From the NCBI GenBank assembly GCA_016169945.1, contig JADLSH010000327.1, forward strand, positions 310,001-374,000: a stretch of 64,000 bases of DNA. Reading direction: 5' to 3'. Shown in pieces: positions 47,691-57,866 of the stretch. This DNA is from Trachythela sp. YZ-2020. Taxonomy: Eukaryota > Cnidaria > Anthozoa > Malacalcyonacea > Clavulariidae. The notes below the pieces were generated by a model, which did not search any database, was not told the origin of the DNA, and worked only from the letters and a program-made list of their open reading frames with translations. The position numbers were made by a program, and so were the translations under genes. Numbering within the stretch: position 1 is the first letter of the stretch; every line of letters starts with the position of its first letter.

Positions 47691-47692
47691 GT

Positions 47693-47892
47693 ATTAAGTT
47701 TTCAGACGTTCTTTGAATTATCACTAGAAAACGTCTTTGCTAGCATGAAGTTCAGACGGCCACTCGTTGAGATGACAAAGGAGTGGTCGTCTGTAATTCA
47801 GCTACGTCTTTGCAGACTGGCAGTCGAAAGCTCGTAGCTTAAATCCGTGCTTAAATAGACATTAATTGCAAGAGAATGTCTGAAAACTTAAT
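47693..47892. mobile_element. 200-bp MITE
   Basis: ATTAAGTTTTCAGACGTTCT and AGAATGTCTGAAAACTTAAT are inverted ends with one mismatch. An internal hairpin CAGACGGCCACTC / GAGTGGTCGTCTG lies at about 47,754-47,795. It is non-coding. Confidence 0.7.
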
Positions 47893-48139
47893 ATGAATAA
47901 TCTTGGTTTCGCATCATACATCTTTAATTCTGAGTATAGCCTCCTAATCCCAGACGTTTGTGGCTTCATCGCAGGTGCGGCGGAATAGGGGAGGGGCTAT
48001 AGCCCCACCCCAGAAATAGAAGTGGGGGAGGGGGCTAAGCCCTTCCTCAAATATAGATCATAGTAGGACAAGGTTTACGAAAAAGTTAGATTTTTCGCTG
48101 CCTGAAATACGAAACGAGCAAAATTACTTGGTTTCTGCA

Positions 48140-48235
48140 TACCAAATTTTCCCAGAACGCGGGAAATGCCATTTCGATCAGAGACAACAGATTCCAAAAT
48201 TTTCTGGGGGACACCCCCCCCCCCCCCCCAACCAA
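48140..48235 (+). repeat. GC-rich high-copy repeat fragment
   Basis: AACGCGGGAAATGCCATTTC, then AAATTTTCTGGGGGACACCC followed by a C run. Relatives are at 8,540-8,600, 25,860-25,915, 30,945-31,020, 46,985-47,090, 48,590-48,665 and 58,865-58,940. These look like end fragments of one dispersed family. Confidence 0.6.
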
Positions 48236-48377
48236 ACCCAACTTCCGCCGCCACTGCTTCATCGGGTGAGACCACTCCACTGGACTACTCTAGCTGTTGC
48301 AGGAACTAAAATATTTTGCCCGCAACAAAACGTTTTGCCCGCTAAGGTGATGCCTGCGGATAAGGGTATGTCACAGG

Positions 48378-48512
48378 CAGGGCTTCCACTTGCAAGGAAA
48401 TTTCCCTGCAAAAGGAAATTTTGGCCTTTGCAAGGAAGAATGCAAGGAAATAAGATTTACAAGGAAATGGCAAGGAAATTTAGCCTCAAGCAAGGAAATT
48501 GAAAGGAAATTT
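48378..48512 (-). repeat. AAGGAAATTT array, second copy
   Basis: GCAAGGAAATTT-type units recur about eight times in 135 bp. The adjoining ACAGGCAGGGCTTCCACTTG is the inverted form of the GTGGAAGCACTGG junction seen beside the other two arrays. Confidence 0.6.
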
Positions 48513-48669
48513 TAAGATGTCAGATTCTTTGCTGCCTGAAATGCAAAATGAACAAAATAACCTGGTTTCTGCATGTCAAATCTTCCCCAGAACGCAGGAA
48601 AGGCCATTTCAGAGACTCCAGAATTCAATATTTTCCGGGAGAGCATGCACCCGGATAGCCTGAGTATCA

Positions 48670-48845
48670 GGCTTTCTGGGGGGGGAGGAAAAATGGGGGA
48701 GAAGGGAGAGGAAAAATGGAGGGAAAGTACACATGGGAGGAGGAAGAAGGGGAGGGGAAAGAGGGAGAAGTATGGGAAAAAGGGGGAGGAAGGGGAGAAA
48801 GGGGAAAAGGGGAGAAGGGAAGGGAGAAGAGAAAGGAAAGCCTGA
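48670..48845 (+). repeat. ~170-bp homopurine tract
   Basis: The + strand is almost entirely A and G from 48,670 to 48,845, with only a short break near 48,728. Such tracts can form triplex DNA or quadruplexes. It ends about 200 bp before the start codon of the DUF6589-like gene. Open frames across it on either strand are compositional artefacts. Confidence 0.75.
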
Positions 48846-49041
48846 CACAAAAGCCTGGTTTTGGGCTTTCCACCCCCTTCAAATGACAGACACTCTGCGA
48901 AGAATAGTAGCCAATCAGAATTATTTCCCGTTGTTGTATACTTCCGGTTCAAGCGATAGTATATTTCCGGTTGTGTTGTGCGCTATGTAAATAGATTCTC
49001 ATTTACAATTTTTACGGCATGCTTTTTGTCGAATTGTCCGT

Positions 49042-49626
49042 ATGAGTTCTAAGCGAAAATTCTGTAGAATTTGCCACGAAAACTTACTCACTAAATTCGG
49101 TACTTGTGTGGCTTCCATATCTCTATTTAAAGAGACATATAACAAAGAATTTCAAAGTGTATTAGACGGAAAACCAGTCGTATTGGAAAAATTGTTGCAA
49201 AGTATTGGTATATTTGCCGTCCCAAATAATCATGATTCTGTTTGCAAGAAATGCGCTCGAAAGGTTGTAAACTGTTACAAATTGTTCCGGGAACTGCAAG
49301 TTGTCTTTGTGGAGAACTCCGGCGCCGAAGGAAAGTCTTCTGCCGTCCCACAAACTCCTGAGAAGACTGCAAGAACTATTACTCACGAGCGATCTCCAAC
49401 GGGCCTTACCCCTTCGTCCAAGCGTCAAAAGCGCCCTGAAAACCAGACAAAACCTCGAGACACTACAGTTCCACAATCCAGGAAATCTATATTTGGAAAG
49501 GAGAAGGCAACAGAAGAGAATGTTTCAGAACAAGAACTCTCAACTTTTAATGACACAATAAGAAGTTTGATGAATATTCCAACCAATCTTTGTGGTGTGA
49601 CAAATAATTTACCGCCAATTGTGAAA
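49042..49626 (+). CDS. DUF6589-like gene, exon 1: ZAD-like zinc-finger N-terminus
   Basis: The ATG starts MSSKRKFCRICHENL. C8-x2-C11 and C68-x2-C71 (VCKKCARKV) have the spacing of a ZAD-like treble-clef zinc domain, used in insect zinc-finger proteins for dimerisation. The next ~90 residues are polar and low-complexity (TPSSKRQKRPENQTKPR), with basic stretches that may act as a nuclear signal. A GT donor at 49,627 ends the exon in phase 0 after 195 codons; reading through meets a stop at 49,666. Assignment of exon 1 to the same gene rests on matching phase and proximity. Confidence 0.65.
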
Positions 49627-49735
49627 GTAAGCGAAACTTGTATTACAGTAAAAACAGTACATAGCTAAACAAAAATATATGTTTTGGTTTACGAAAGTGT
49701 TTTTCTCTGTTTAGATATTTATTTGTTATCCTCAG

Positions 49736-50539
49736 TCTTGTCGAGTGTTCGAACGGGGCTGTGAAGACAAATGGGAACTTGCCATGGTGAAACACCTTTG
49801 CCTTGAAAACTATAAGGCCGCAGCAAACTCTGCCCTCAAATTTCCGCCCTTTAGAAGGGAAATTTTGAACGCGGTCAATGGTGTTGTAAAGCAGGAGCTT
49901 CGCGACTATAGCAAAGGAAAATCGGCAGGCAGATATGAAGGCGATCCTTTGAGTTTGAGGACTTTCAATAATCAGGAATTATTGGAGAGCGCGCGAGTGC
50001 GAATGCCATGGATACACTCCATAATTACAAACACAAGCAAAGTTGGGGTTAAGTACGAGAAAAACAAGCAAGGTTTGGCTTTATCTGCTATGCTAAACAC
50101 GTGGATTCCGAGATCTAATTTTATTTACAGAATCAACACCCTCCTTACAGCTGGTTGCTGTAGGAAAGAAGTAATGGATCTATTCCATCGTCTGGGTTTG
50201 TCAAGTCACCCAAACACAATCCGTCGGCAACTCGAGTCCTCTGCCCAACATTATGACACCGAAATATTGGTGTGGAAGAATGAAATAGAAAGAAACCGAA
50301 AGAATTATAAGCTACTGCAAGACGCTCCTCTCACAGACTTCTACCAACGACAGTATGGTTTTATGCTCGGTAGACTTTTCTCATAATACAGTTGAGAAAT
50401 ATAGGTACTTCAACGAAGAAACTTACAAGTCATGTCTGCAACTTCTCCCGCCGCTAATGAGTGATGTTCCAGTATATGAAGATTCAGACTTTGTTGCGGC
50501 TGCAAATTCACTGAGAGAAGAGAATGTACCATTATACAG
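49736..50539 (+). CDS. DUF6589-like gene, exon 2 region
   Basis: After the acceptor TATCCTCAG the frame reads SCRVFERGCEDKWELAMVKH and continues through LNTWIPRSNFIYRINTLLTA and KEVMDLFHRLGLSSHPNTIR. This is a helical region with the style of DUF6589 N-terminal segments. The frame stops at 50,384-50,386. Coding quality continues in another frame (HNTVEKYRYFNEETYKS to ENVPLYR) up to a donor at 50,540. Either one base was gained or lost near 50,370, or a small intron lies there. The phase at 50,539 does not fit the next exon found, so an exon is missing or lost between 50,540 and 51,213. Confidence 0.6.
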
Positions 50540-51213
50540 GTGTGTAAATTATATCTCAGTGATAGCCTATGGAATGTATTGCTCCCCACATACTGTATGT
50601 ATGTTACCGGCAATCCAGAACATGTGGGTGCAGGTGATGTGGATTGAGTGGGGGGTAGCCTCGTTTCTGGCCTTTCACTTCCACAATGTGTGGTTTCCTT
50701 AAATTTCATACTTGAGCCTGGATGACCAGAAATTAGGCTGGGGGGGGCAGAAGTGCCTCTTCCCATACATAGTCCCTGGGAAACCCAGTGATGTGACAGT
50801 AATATCCTGAAATAAATGAAATGTTGTGTATTTCCAATCCACATTCATCCATTAATGGTTATGAAATACACCCTTTCAATAATTATGTCACAAACACCTC
50901 CTTGGCCTGACCTCGCTTTCATGAATCGAGACGAAAGGCTATTCGCTCATGATTCATGAGAACAAGGCTCTCGGGCCAGGGTATATTATGAAGGAGGTTC
51001 AGGGATTACTCAATCTTTCGTTCTCTTTCAAACACATTGACATCATGCCTTTCCTACACTTTTGTACTATTGTTTCTGCAATTTTTATTTCTTATTGTTT
51101 TTTATAAGTTATTGGAGATAATATTGCCAATTAGCCCAGGTTTAAAGGCCCAACCAAAAGGCGTTGGTTCAGACTTATGCTGTTTTCAGATCGTGTAATG
51201 TGTGATTTATCAG

Positions 51214-51917
51214 ATGATTGACCCACGAAAACCCTTAAAGAACTTCCATAAAAGGTTCCTCCCAACACCAAGATTGCATGATGCCCTAATCATGGCCATT
51301 GCCTTCCTGATTCCCAGAATCCTTGTGCAGTATTTACCAGCCTATGAGTCGTTCAAGAATGCAGTGAGATACCATATTCCCCACAACCATTCAGCGGAAA
51401 TGATGACACAATCACAGGTGGTAAGTGTTTTAAAAAAGGGAAAACATACAATAAAGTAGAAAAATTAGCAGTCCTTATCCCAATCTGACCAGTTTGTATA
51501 AAATTTCCTGGTGTGGCAGCCCTTTAAATGAGGCTGAAAACAAGTATTGAGTTATATATAGAGTGCATTTGGGCAAAACTTCACAACCAATTCAACAGAA
51601 ACAACAACATTCTTTACACTAATTTTTCATTCTTGTTTTAAAGTGTTCTTTAGGCCTGAAATTTAAAAACCCAAATATAGCAGTAGAAATGGCCCAAATA
51701 ATGAAAAATGTTCAGGAGGAATTTGTACCATCTACTGATGTCGATGGCGAAGCTGAAATCCTACAGCGAGTATTTCTTGATGGTGACCAGCTCACTGAAG
51801 AACGGGCAAGAAATGCTCAGTTAGCCAACACTCTAGCAGACACACTGGTCAAATGAACGCTTGAGTGGACTTGAAACAACATTTGCAGATTGGCATCTTG
51901 GGAAAAACATGCTCATG
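51214..51917 (+). CDS. DUF6589-like gene, exons 3 and 4: core with GDQLTEERAR motif
   Basis: Exon 3 is 51,214-51,420 (MIDPRKPLKNFHKRFLPTPR ... MMTQSQV, 69 codons, phase 0, donor GTAAGT). Exon 4 is 51,644-51,917 and starts SLGLKFKNPNIAVEMAQIMK, joining in frame. It holds FLDGDQLTEERARNAQ and, one base out of frame after about 51,845, RLSGLETTFADWHLGKN. The GDQLTEERAR and GL-x-DWH blocks are the features by which I recognise the DUF6589 family. The frame slip leaves a TGA at 51,854-51,856, so the copy may be inactive, or the base may be an assembly error. Confidence 0.65.
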
Positions 51918-52211
51918 GTAAAAATGTGATCCAATTTATCTCCATTGTTCTGGGGGTGGGAGGGATAAAAGGTATTTTGGTAGGGGGTATGGTTCTCACA
52001 CTTGAGACTGGGGGGTTAGTGACCATGCAATTCATGCTTCCTAATGTTAAGTTTTAGACCCATCATCATTCCTTTTACAGTTTCAACATTCAAGATACCA
52101 ACTCTCTGGGAGGGGTATTCTATGTACACTTGTCAAAATGTTAATTATATACAAATACAACCCCTATCACATAGTTCAAATTTATAGACTGTTTTGTTTT
52201 CTATTTCCAAG

Positions 52212-53711
52212 ATTCTGTTCAAGCTCTTTGTGAAAGAGGACTCAGCAGCTGAAATTGGGACCAGCTATGCCTCCATGAATCGTAATGGGAAGACTAATGC
52301 CAAGAAAGGACCGGATAAGGATTACAATGCCTATAAGGAGTTCTTTGACAGAGAGACAGAGGCACATCTCATTGCCAGATGGATGAAATTTGCTGGAATA
52401 CAAAAACATGAAGGTGATGATCATAATAATAAATTGTCATTAATTGTATCTGACTCTTTCTTATGCTGCAATGCACCATAATGCACCCACTTTGTCTTTT
52501 ACTCTGTCTAATGCCAGTCAATTTTACTCATCGAGGGCAGGTCTTAAAATATCGGTCAGCCGTGCCGTCGGTCGAAATGTCCGGTGTCTTTCAGAATGGG
52601 TCGGACATTTTTATAATTATGTCCGATGGCCTTATGTTTAGTTTGGCGCGAAAATGTATTATTTTAAAATCGTATACTGACGCTAAATGTTGGGCAGTTA
52701 TGCATTGATACTTTAAGGCCCGATCAAATGTCCGAGAACGCAAGTCATCGCAAATAAACGATGCGACTAGTCAAACGAATACCCAGCTCCGCTGTCACGC
52801 TTAGCGGACCACATAACAGCTCTGATAAACATTTACGGGGTAAATTTACGTCGGACAAAGTTAAAGTTTGGTCGGACATCAATACAGTTGGGTCGGACAA
52901 ACAGTAAACCTCAATTTTCCTTTGGTCGGACAGAATGTCCGGTGCGCTTCTTTCTTGGTCGGACAATTTCACGAATGGGTCGGACAATGTCCGTGACCGA
53001 CCGATATTTTAAGGCATGATCGAGGGAAACGTGTTGGGTATGGTTAACCACTCTCCACCCATGTCTCTTGTTAACCGTCAAGCCACGATGCACCCTAATG
53101 TGCCCACTTTTTTCACTTTACTCCATCTAAAGCCAGACGACTTTGCCTGTGAAGGGGAAAGTGTTCCTTGAAATCTCCCTTGTCAAGATACAAACTGTTG
53201 TGTACAGGTAGATTTGACGATTCCCTCACATATTAGTAAATGATATATTATAGACACTCCTATGAAACGACCTATTCCTGTTGTGATCACATGGACTGTG
53301 CAAGAGAAGGTATCGTGGTTACACACAGAGGTTCAGGCTTTCCTTCTTGAAGTGCTTCAGCCATATGATGTTGCTGAACAAGTTGATGAACTTGATATTG
53401 CACACAGACAAGGCTTTGCTTGCCGTAGTAAAGATTGTGCCGCAGTGTTTCTTCTACATTCAAGTAGAGTCAGGTAAAAAAGTATACATTTTCCTATCAG
53501 TAGATGTAAACAATTGGGCACATAATATTTGTATATATAATTGAGATTATCATTTTTTCTCTCATCATATCTGTTACAGACATGAAGTCTCAAAGCATCC
53601 TGGACTAGAAATTGCTCATGATGGTGACCTGGACAGGGATAGGCTAGGTTACTACAAATGTAGGAATAATGACTGTCCTTATGTCTTCACTACTAAAGCA
53701 ACTCGAAAAAG
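52212..53711 (+). CDS. DUF6589-like gene, exons 5 to 7 with a C2H2 finger
   Basis: Exons with agreeing phases: 52,212-52,413 (ILFKLFVKEDSAAEIGTSYA ... FAGIQKHE), 53,254-53,473 (DTPMKRPIPVVITWTVQEKV ... DELDIAHRQGFACRSKDCAA) and 53,580-53,711 (HEVSKHPGLEIAHDGDL ... YYKCRNNDCPYVF). The last forms the first half of a C2H2 finger, C-x4-C, completed by a 16-nt exon at 54,167-54,182 that supplies RHTSHG (C-x4-C-x12-H-x2-H). The donor GTAGAT of that micro-exon would leave phase 0, fitting the next acceptor. The 840-bp intron 52,414-53,253 contains the element at 52,543-53,013. The micro-exon is the least certain part. Confidence 0.6.
52543..53013. mobile_element. intronic inverted-repeat element with TCGGACA array
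   Basis: CTTAAAATATCGGTCA at the left pairs with TGACCGACCGATATTTTAAG at the right. From about 52,848 to 52,990 the motif TCGGACA recurs six times in the same orientation with irregular 10-25 bp spacing, and again near 52,598; inverted copies TGTCCG are interleaved. It lies in an intron of the DUF6589-like gene. Sub-terminal motif arrays are commonly transposase-binding sites. Confidence 0.6.
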
Positions 53712-53838
53712 GTATAGATATTACTGTAGAAAGGAAGATACTAGATCTATACTTTAACCTGTTAACTACATTTCCCTTCCCTCCCCTTTCTTCCCCTTCC
53801 CTTTATCCCTTCCCCTTGAAAGCCTGATACTCTGGCTA

Positions 53839-53940
53839 CCCATTAACTGGCATTACCCTACCACTGACAAGTAAAATTGTCTGGTATTACACAGAATAAA
53901 CTAAAGTACGGTGAATCTGGGCACATCGCCAGCTAATGGG
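53839..53940. mobile_element. complete CCCATTAACTGGC-family MITE
   Basis: CCCATTAACTGGC and GCCAGCTAATGGG are inverted ends 102 bp apart. The interior GACAAGTAAAATTGTCTGGT matches other copies. It lies in the intron 53,712-54,166. It is the best reference copy in the window. Confidence 0.75.
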
Positions 53941-54240
53941 TTTATACCTTATATTGGTAAATCTTATTAATAATTATTCATGCAAAATGATCTGATCATC
54001 AACCAATAATTTATATCAAATGAGTTAATGTACAGTTGTACACACATCTCCTTGGTTTACTCAGTAAAAATCACATATTTTTCCAAACCACTTAAGAATG
54101 TGACTATGACTAGAATATGATTTTAGTGTACATACATATACAGTGTTTGTGTCTGTATTGTATCAGACACACATCTCATGGTGTAGATGTTATCTAAAAC
54201 TAGTATTTCTAAATGCTTTACTTGTCAACTGTGTTTGCAG

Positions 54241-55011
54241 TATGATTTTTTCACACTTCATTTAGACATGAAAGCTCAAAACATGATGCAAACTGTGAAC
54301 TGTGATGATGTAGAACCACCGGTCATCGAGCATAAAGAGAGTTCTACTTCTACAGATCCAATTCACCAGTACCACAGTGCAAGGCTGCAATGTGGGCTTC
54401 TAGTACTCAACATGATGGATGCTGTGAAAGAAGGGGATGGCAATAGGCTTGTTCGGTGCTACAAGATGATCCTTCTATTCCAGTACAAATTCCACCATAC
54501 TAAGTATGCATTTGTTCTTTTACTTTTCTTTGCAAAGATCTACTCCTTGCTATCAGAAAAAGAAGCATATTTGCTTATTCATAACCGCTTTGTCAACAAG
54601 AAGGGTAAGAAAGGGGGTAACATTGCACTAGATCTCCACATGGAGCACCTGAATTTGGATGTAAAGAAGTTACTCCGTGCGATGGGAGGCAACATAACTG
54701 AGGCGGCTGCACAGAGATGTGCTCGTAGCATGACTGTAATGAACAACGTTATGGACAGTATTTATGAGGAGTGTGACAAATCCCATCGTGCAGGCAACCA
54801 TGGTATCAAGAGAAGTGCAGAAACAGTGCATTCAATTACCCAAGATTTAATGCAAGGAGATGTCTTCACATATACACAAGGGAGGAGGGCTACAAGTCCT
54901 TCAAAACTTCAAAACAACATTATTGACATTGACTACAGGGATTTTTTCGCTTGGGCAAAAGAACGCCTCAAGCAATGGGAAGGTGTCTATGAGATACCTC
55001 ACAAACAATAA
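54241..55011 (+). CDS. DUF6589-like gene, C-terminal exon
   Basis: From the acceptor GTGTTTGCAG the frame runs 256 codons to the TAA at 55,009-55,011. It contains NRLVRCYKMILLFQYKFHHT, EAYLLIHNRFVNKKGKKGGN and IALDLHMEHLNLDVKKLLRA, followed by MGGNITEAAAQRCARS. The 'NR-x-VN-x-KG-KGGNI-x-LDLHMEHLN' block is the most characteristic C-terminal part of DUF6589 proteins as I know them. The biochemical function is unknown. Family members are often multicopy and linked to transposons, which suggests but does not prove a transposase-like origin. No in-frame stop occurs in this exon. Confidence 0.75.
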   Translation, partial: YDFFTLHLDMKAQNMMQTVNCDDVEPPVIEHKESSTSTDPIHQYHSARLQCGLLVLNMMDAVKEGDGNRLVRCYKMILLFQYKFHHTKYAFVLLLFFAKIYSLLSEKEAYLLIHNRFVNKKGKKGGNIALDLHMEHLNLDVKKLLRAMGGNITEAAAQRCARSMTVMNNVMDSIYEECDKSHRAGNHGIKRSAETVHSITQDLMQGDVFTYTQGRRATSPSKLQNNIIDIDYRDFFAWAKERLKQWEGVYEIPHKQ

Positions 55012-55044
55012 TATTTAATGTAAAAATGACAACTTGTACATATT

Positions 55045-55337
55045 GGGCAATTCCAGAAATCATCAGTCTTTTTTGGTAAGTACCTACCTAATATGAACAG
55101 AACATGTTTTGTGATTGGCCTTCTGAAACAAAACAAAAGTGATAAATTATATAATTTGTCTTTTATTGACGTAACCAACCAATCACAAAGCCTGTTCATA
55201 TAGGTATGTACCGACCCTCTGTTTTGCAAAGTTGAAGAAATTGATATGCAATAAGAACAAGCGGGCAAGACAGTTTGGAAATCCTGGCCCCACAAGATAA
55301 AAACAACAGCAAATACAGCAATTTTCTGGAATTGCCC
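55045..55337. mobile_element. MITE between the convergent DUF6589-like and RecQ genes
   Basis: GGGCAATTCCAGAAA (55,045-55,059) and TTTCTGGAATTGCCC (55,323-55,337) are perfect inverted ends, with TA two bases outside them on each side. The interior contains the AATATGAACAGAACATG / CTGTTCATATAG foldback also found at 34,236-34,368. It starts 33 bp after one stop codon and ends 50 bp before the other, so it probably contributes to both 3' UTRs. Confidence 0.7.
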
Positions 55338-55386
55338 CTTATCTAGCTAACATAAATTTGAATATAATACCATAAAAGTGCATAGG

Positions 55387-57418
55387 CTAATCATCACTAT
55401 CTGACAACTGCTCTGGATGCAGCTCATTCTCTGCTATGTTAATGTTATCCATCAGTGCATTGTGTAATAAAGGTTCCATTTCCATTGCCAAACTGTGGAG
55501 GCTAGCTTCATGGGCAATATCCTCAAATAATTCATCAAAAACTTCAAGGATCATGACAGCCAATTGTAAAGATGAAATAAAACTAAGTTCCATTAGATCA
55601 GTTACACTAAATATTTTGTGACAATTATCCACAATGGATTCAATAATACTATCAGAAAATCCATGGCATAAAATACCGGACGCATCAAAAAATGCTGCCC
55701 TAGTTCTCAATGAAAGAGATTGCTTGATTTCCATAAGTGCATCACGGAGGCAGTTTCTATCATCCCCAGTAACTGTTCGTTCTCTTTGAACTTCCCCAGC
55801 CCTAGGAGACAGTTTGTCAAATGGAAAAAGGGCATTTGCACACTTGTCTCCATCACATTTGCAAAGGTTGTGACATCGATTACAGCAGTTGTGCATTGGT
55901 GCCAGAGTCAGGTCATCATCTGTAAAATGACAGAGAAGAAGCTTCCTAACGCAGTCCTGCTTCTTGAGAACATCCTTTATGGTGCCATCACATTGCCGAA
56001 GATGTTTTCCCAGGTACATGATTATGTTATATGCACTCTCAGAGTCCCTTCCAGCCCTCCCTGCCTGTTGTAAATGGTCTGTCAGTGTTCTTCCTGGACC
56101 AAAATGTATTACATGTCTCACATGGGGGAAGTCAACTCCCATGCTGAGTGATGTCGATGCAATAACAACTCGTGCTTTACCACTGACAGTAAATGAGTTT
56201 GTAACTCTAGTTTTTGCCGAGTCTGGTGTTGCCGAATAGTAAACTGCCAGAATGCACCGATCAGGGACTGGATCTGACCCTTCCAGATAAGCATCATTGC
56301 CAAGTTTCATCAACAGAGTGCTCAAAACAAGCACAATATCATTGACAGTATGACAAAATATGATGGTTTGGGGAGCCTCTGCTTTCTTTACTTTGAGCAT
56401 GTCCACTAACCAATCAAAACAGTTTAAAGTCTTGTCACATTCGATAACAGTGAAACGGATATTCTCTTTATTTGGACTAATCACAAGTTCTTTGTGGTCT
56501 TGGAAACCAAGGAGCTTGCATAGACGTTGTCTCATCAACTTGTCTGCAGTAGCAGTAAGAGCAAGCACAGGTGCATTTCCTATAAACGATCTCAAGTCCT
56601 TCACATTACCAAAAGCTTGACGGAATGCAGCCTTTCCTTTCTTGCCTGTTCCCCTGCAAAACAAACAGTAATAACAAATAACAATGATTAATACAGTATA
56701 ACTGTATGTATAACACAACAATCTTTTATGGGTGGGTTTCATTAATTTTTGGTAGACAAATGCATGTGATCTAAACATTTTAATAGCACCATTTTCTCAT
56801 TGCCATAAATGTTTAATTATACTTGAAATTTACTACCATAATTATGTACTACCAAAAACACTTTAGTCTATTTAACCCGAGGTTGAAATGAATATTTGAC
56901 ATTCTTCAGCACAGCCACAAGGGAATAAAAGAAAATAATGTCTCTTACCAGGTCTCTACGGTGTGGACTTCGTCAACAACCAGAAATTCTGCATCATTAA
57001 GGGAACCAGAGGTCAGTTGCTTTCTCCAAGAATCAGAGAGCCAACATTCGGCACTCCCAAACAGGATTTCCTTATCTCCGTGGTTGTCAGAACTGTTCAG
57101 TTCTTCAAGCGTTGCAGCAGCTATCCCCTTTGATTTGAGCCTCTCTACTTGTTGTTTTCGAATTAGTTCAAGCGGGCTGACTACAATAACTTTGCAGGTC
57201 TTCCTCTTGCCAGTTTTGGCGAGCTGGTAGCTGGCAAAAACCTTTGGCAATAACTGATAAATAAGGCTTTTGCCGAACCCAGTTGGTAAAACTCCCAATA
57301 CATCCTTGCGTTCTACGGCGAGGCTTTTTAAACACGCTTTCTGCTCGTGTTTCAGCTCTATACCGGGGAAAAATTTCATTGATGCTGCAAGAGCGTCTTC
57401 AAACTCCTTTATGTTCAT
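55387..57418 (-). CDS. RecQ-family DNA helicase
   Basis: Two exons: 57,418-56,949 and 56,653-55,387 (intron 56,654-56,948, donor GTAAGA, acceptor TTTGCAG, phase 2). They give 578 aa. Exon 1 has the Q motif (Q26), Walker A PTGFGKS (45-51) and a DEVH box (149-152). Exon 2 has ALTATAD (188-194), motif IV TIIFCHT, motif V STSLSMGVDFP and motif VI QQAGRAGRD (352-360). A cysteine cluster (C413, C414, C417, C421, C423, C428) corresponds to the RecQ zinc-binding subdomain. The order fits a 3'-5' ATP-dependent DNA helicase. No HRDC domain is visible, and the tail is acidic (QLSDSDD). The frame is fully open, in contrast to its neighbours. It is shorter than housekeeping BLM/WRN and lies tail-to-tail with a DUF6589-like gene, so it is probably a lineage-specific or mobile-element-associated RecQ. 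Confidence 0.88.
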
Positions 57419-57866
57419 AGTTTTAATTGATAAAAAATATTTTTCCTTGACTAGCTTCGACTCTTGGTGTAAATACAGTATGGCGTCTTCATCCTCGTAC
57501 CCAGGCTTTTCCCTCTTGTGGAGATAAAACCCTGGATGGAGCTGGTCACGTGTCTCTTTAAATTTTTATTGCCCAAGGGGGTGAGGAGAAGTATCATATT
57601 ACATGCTTCCACTTGAAATTATACACTTTAATTGCAAGGAGTGGGATATTATGTATAATATATCTCGAGAATCATATATAGTTCAAAACACTTGCAAAAT
57701 TTGGTTTTTGTTTGCTTTTAAGTTTTAAAAACGTAGTAAGAGCATTTTACGTTGAAGCATTTCACAGTTTAGAAGGTAGTAAGATACAAAAATTCTCAGG
57801 GAAATTATGATTTATGTTATTCGAGAACTTCCTTCTTGTTGCCGATTCTATAAACATGTACAAGTC

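Noticed and set aside
48573..48990. Overlapping glycine/arginine/lysine- and proline/serine-rich proteins on both strands
   Set aside because: They lie in the homopurine tract and are open only because of base composition.
55387..57418. RecQ gene as bacterial contamination
   Set aside because: It has a clean spliceosomal intron with matching phase and neighbours of eukaryotic type.
48842..57560. Terminal inverted repeats bounding the DUF6589-RecQ module
   Set aside because: I compared both outer regions and saw only short dispersed-repeat similarity (for example CCTCGTACCCAGG on one side), not matching ends.
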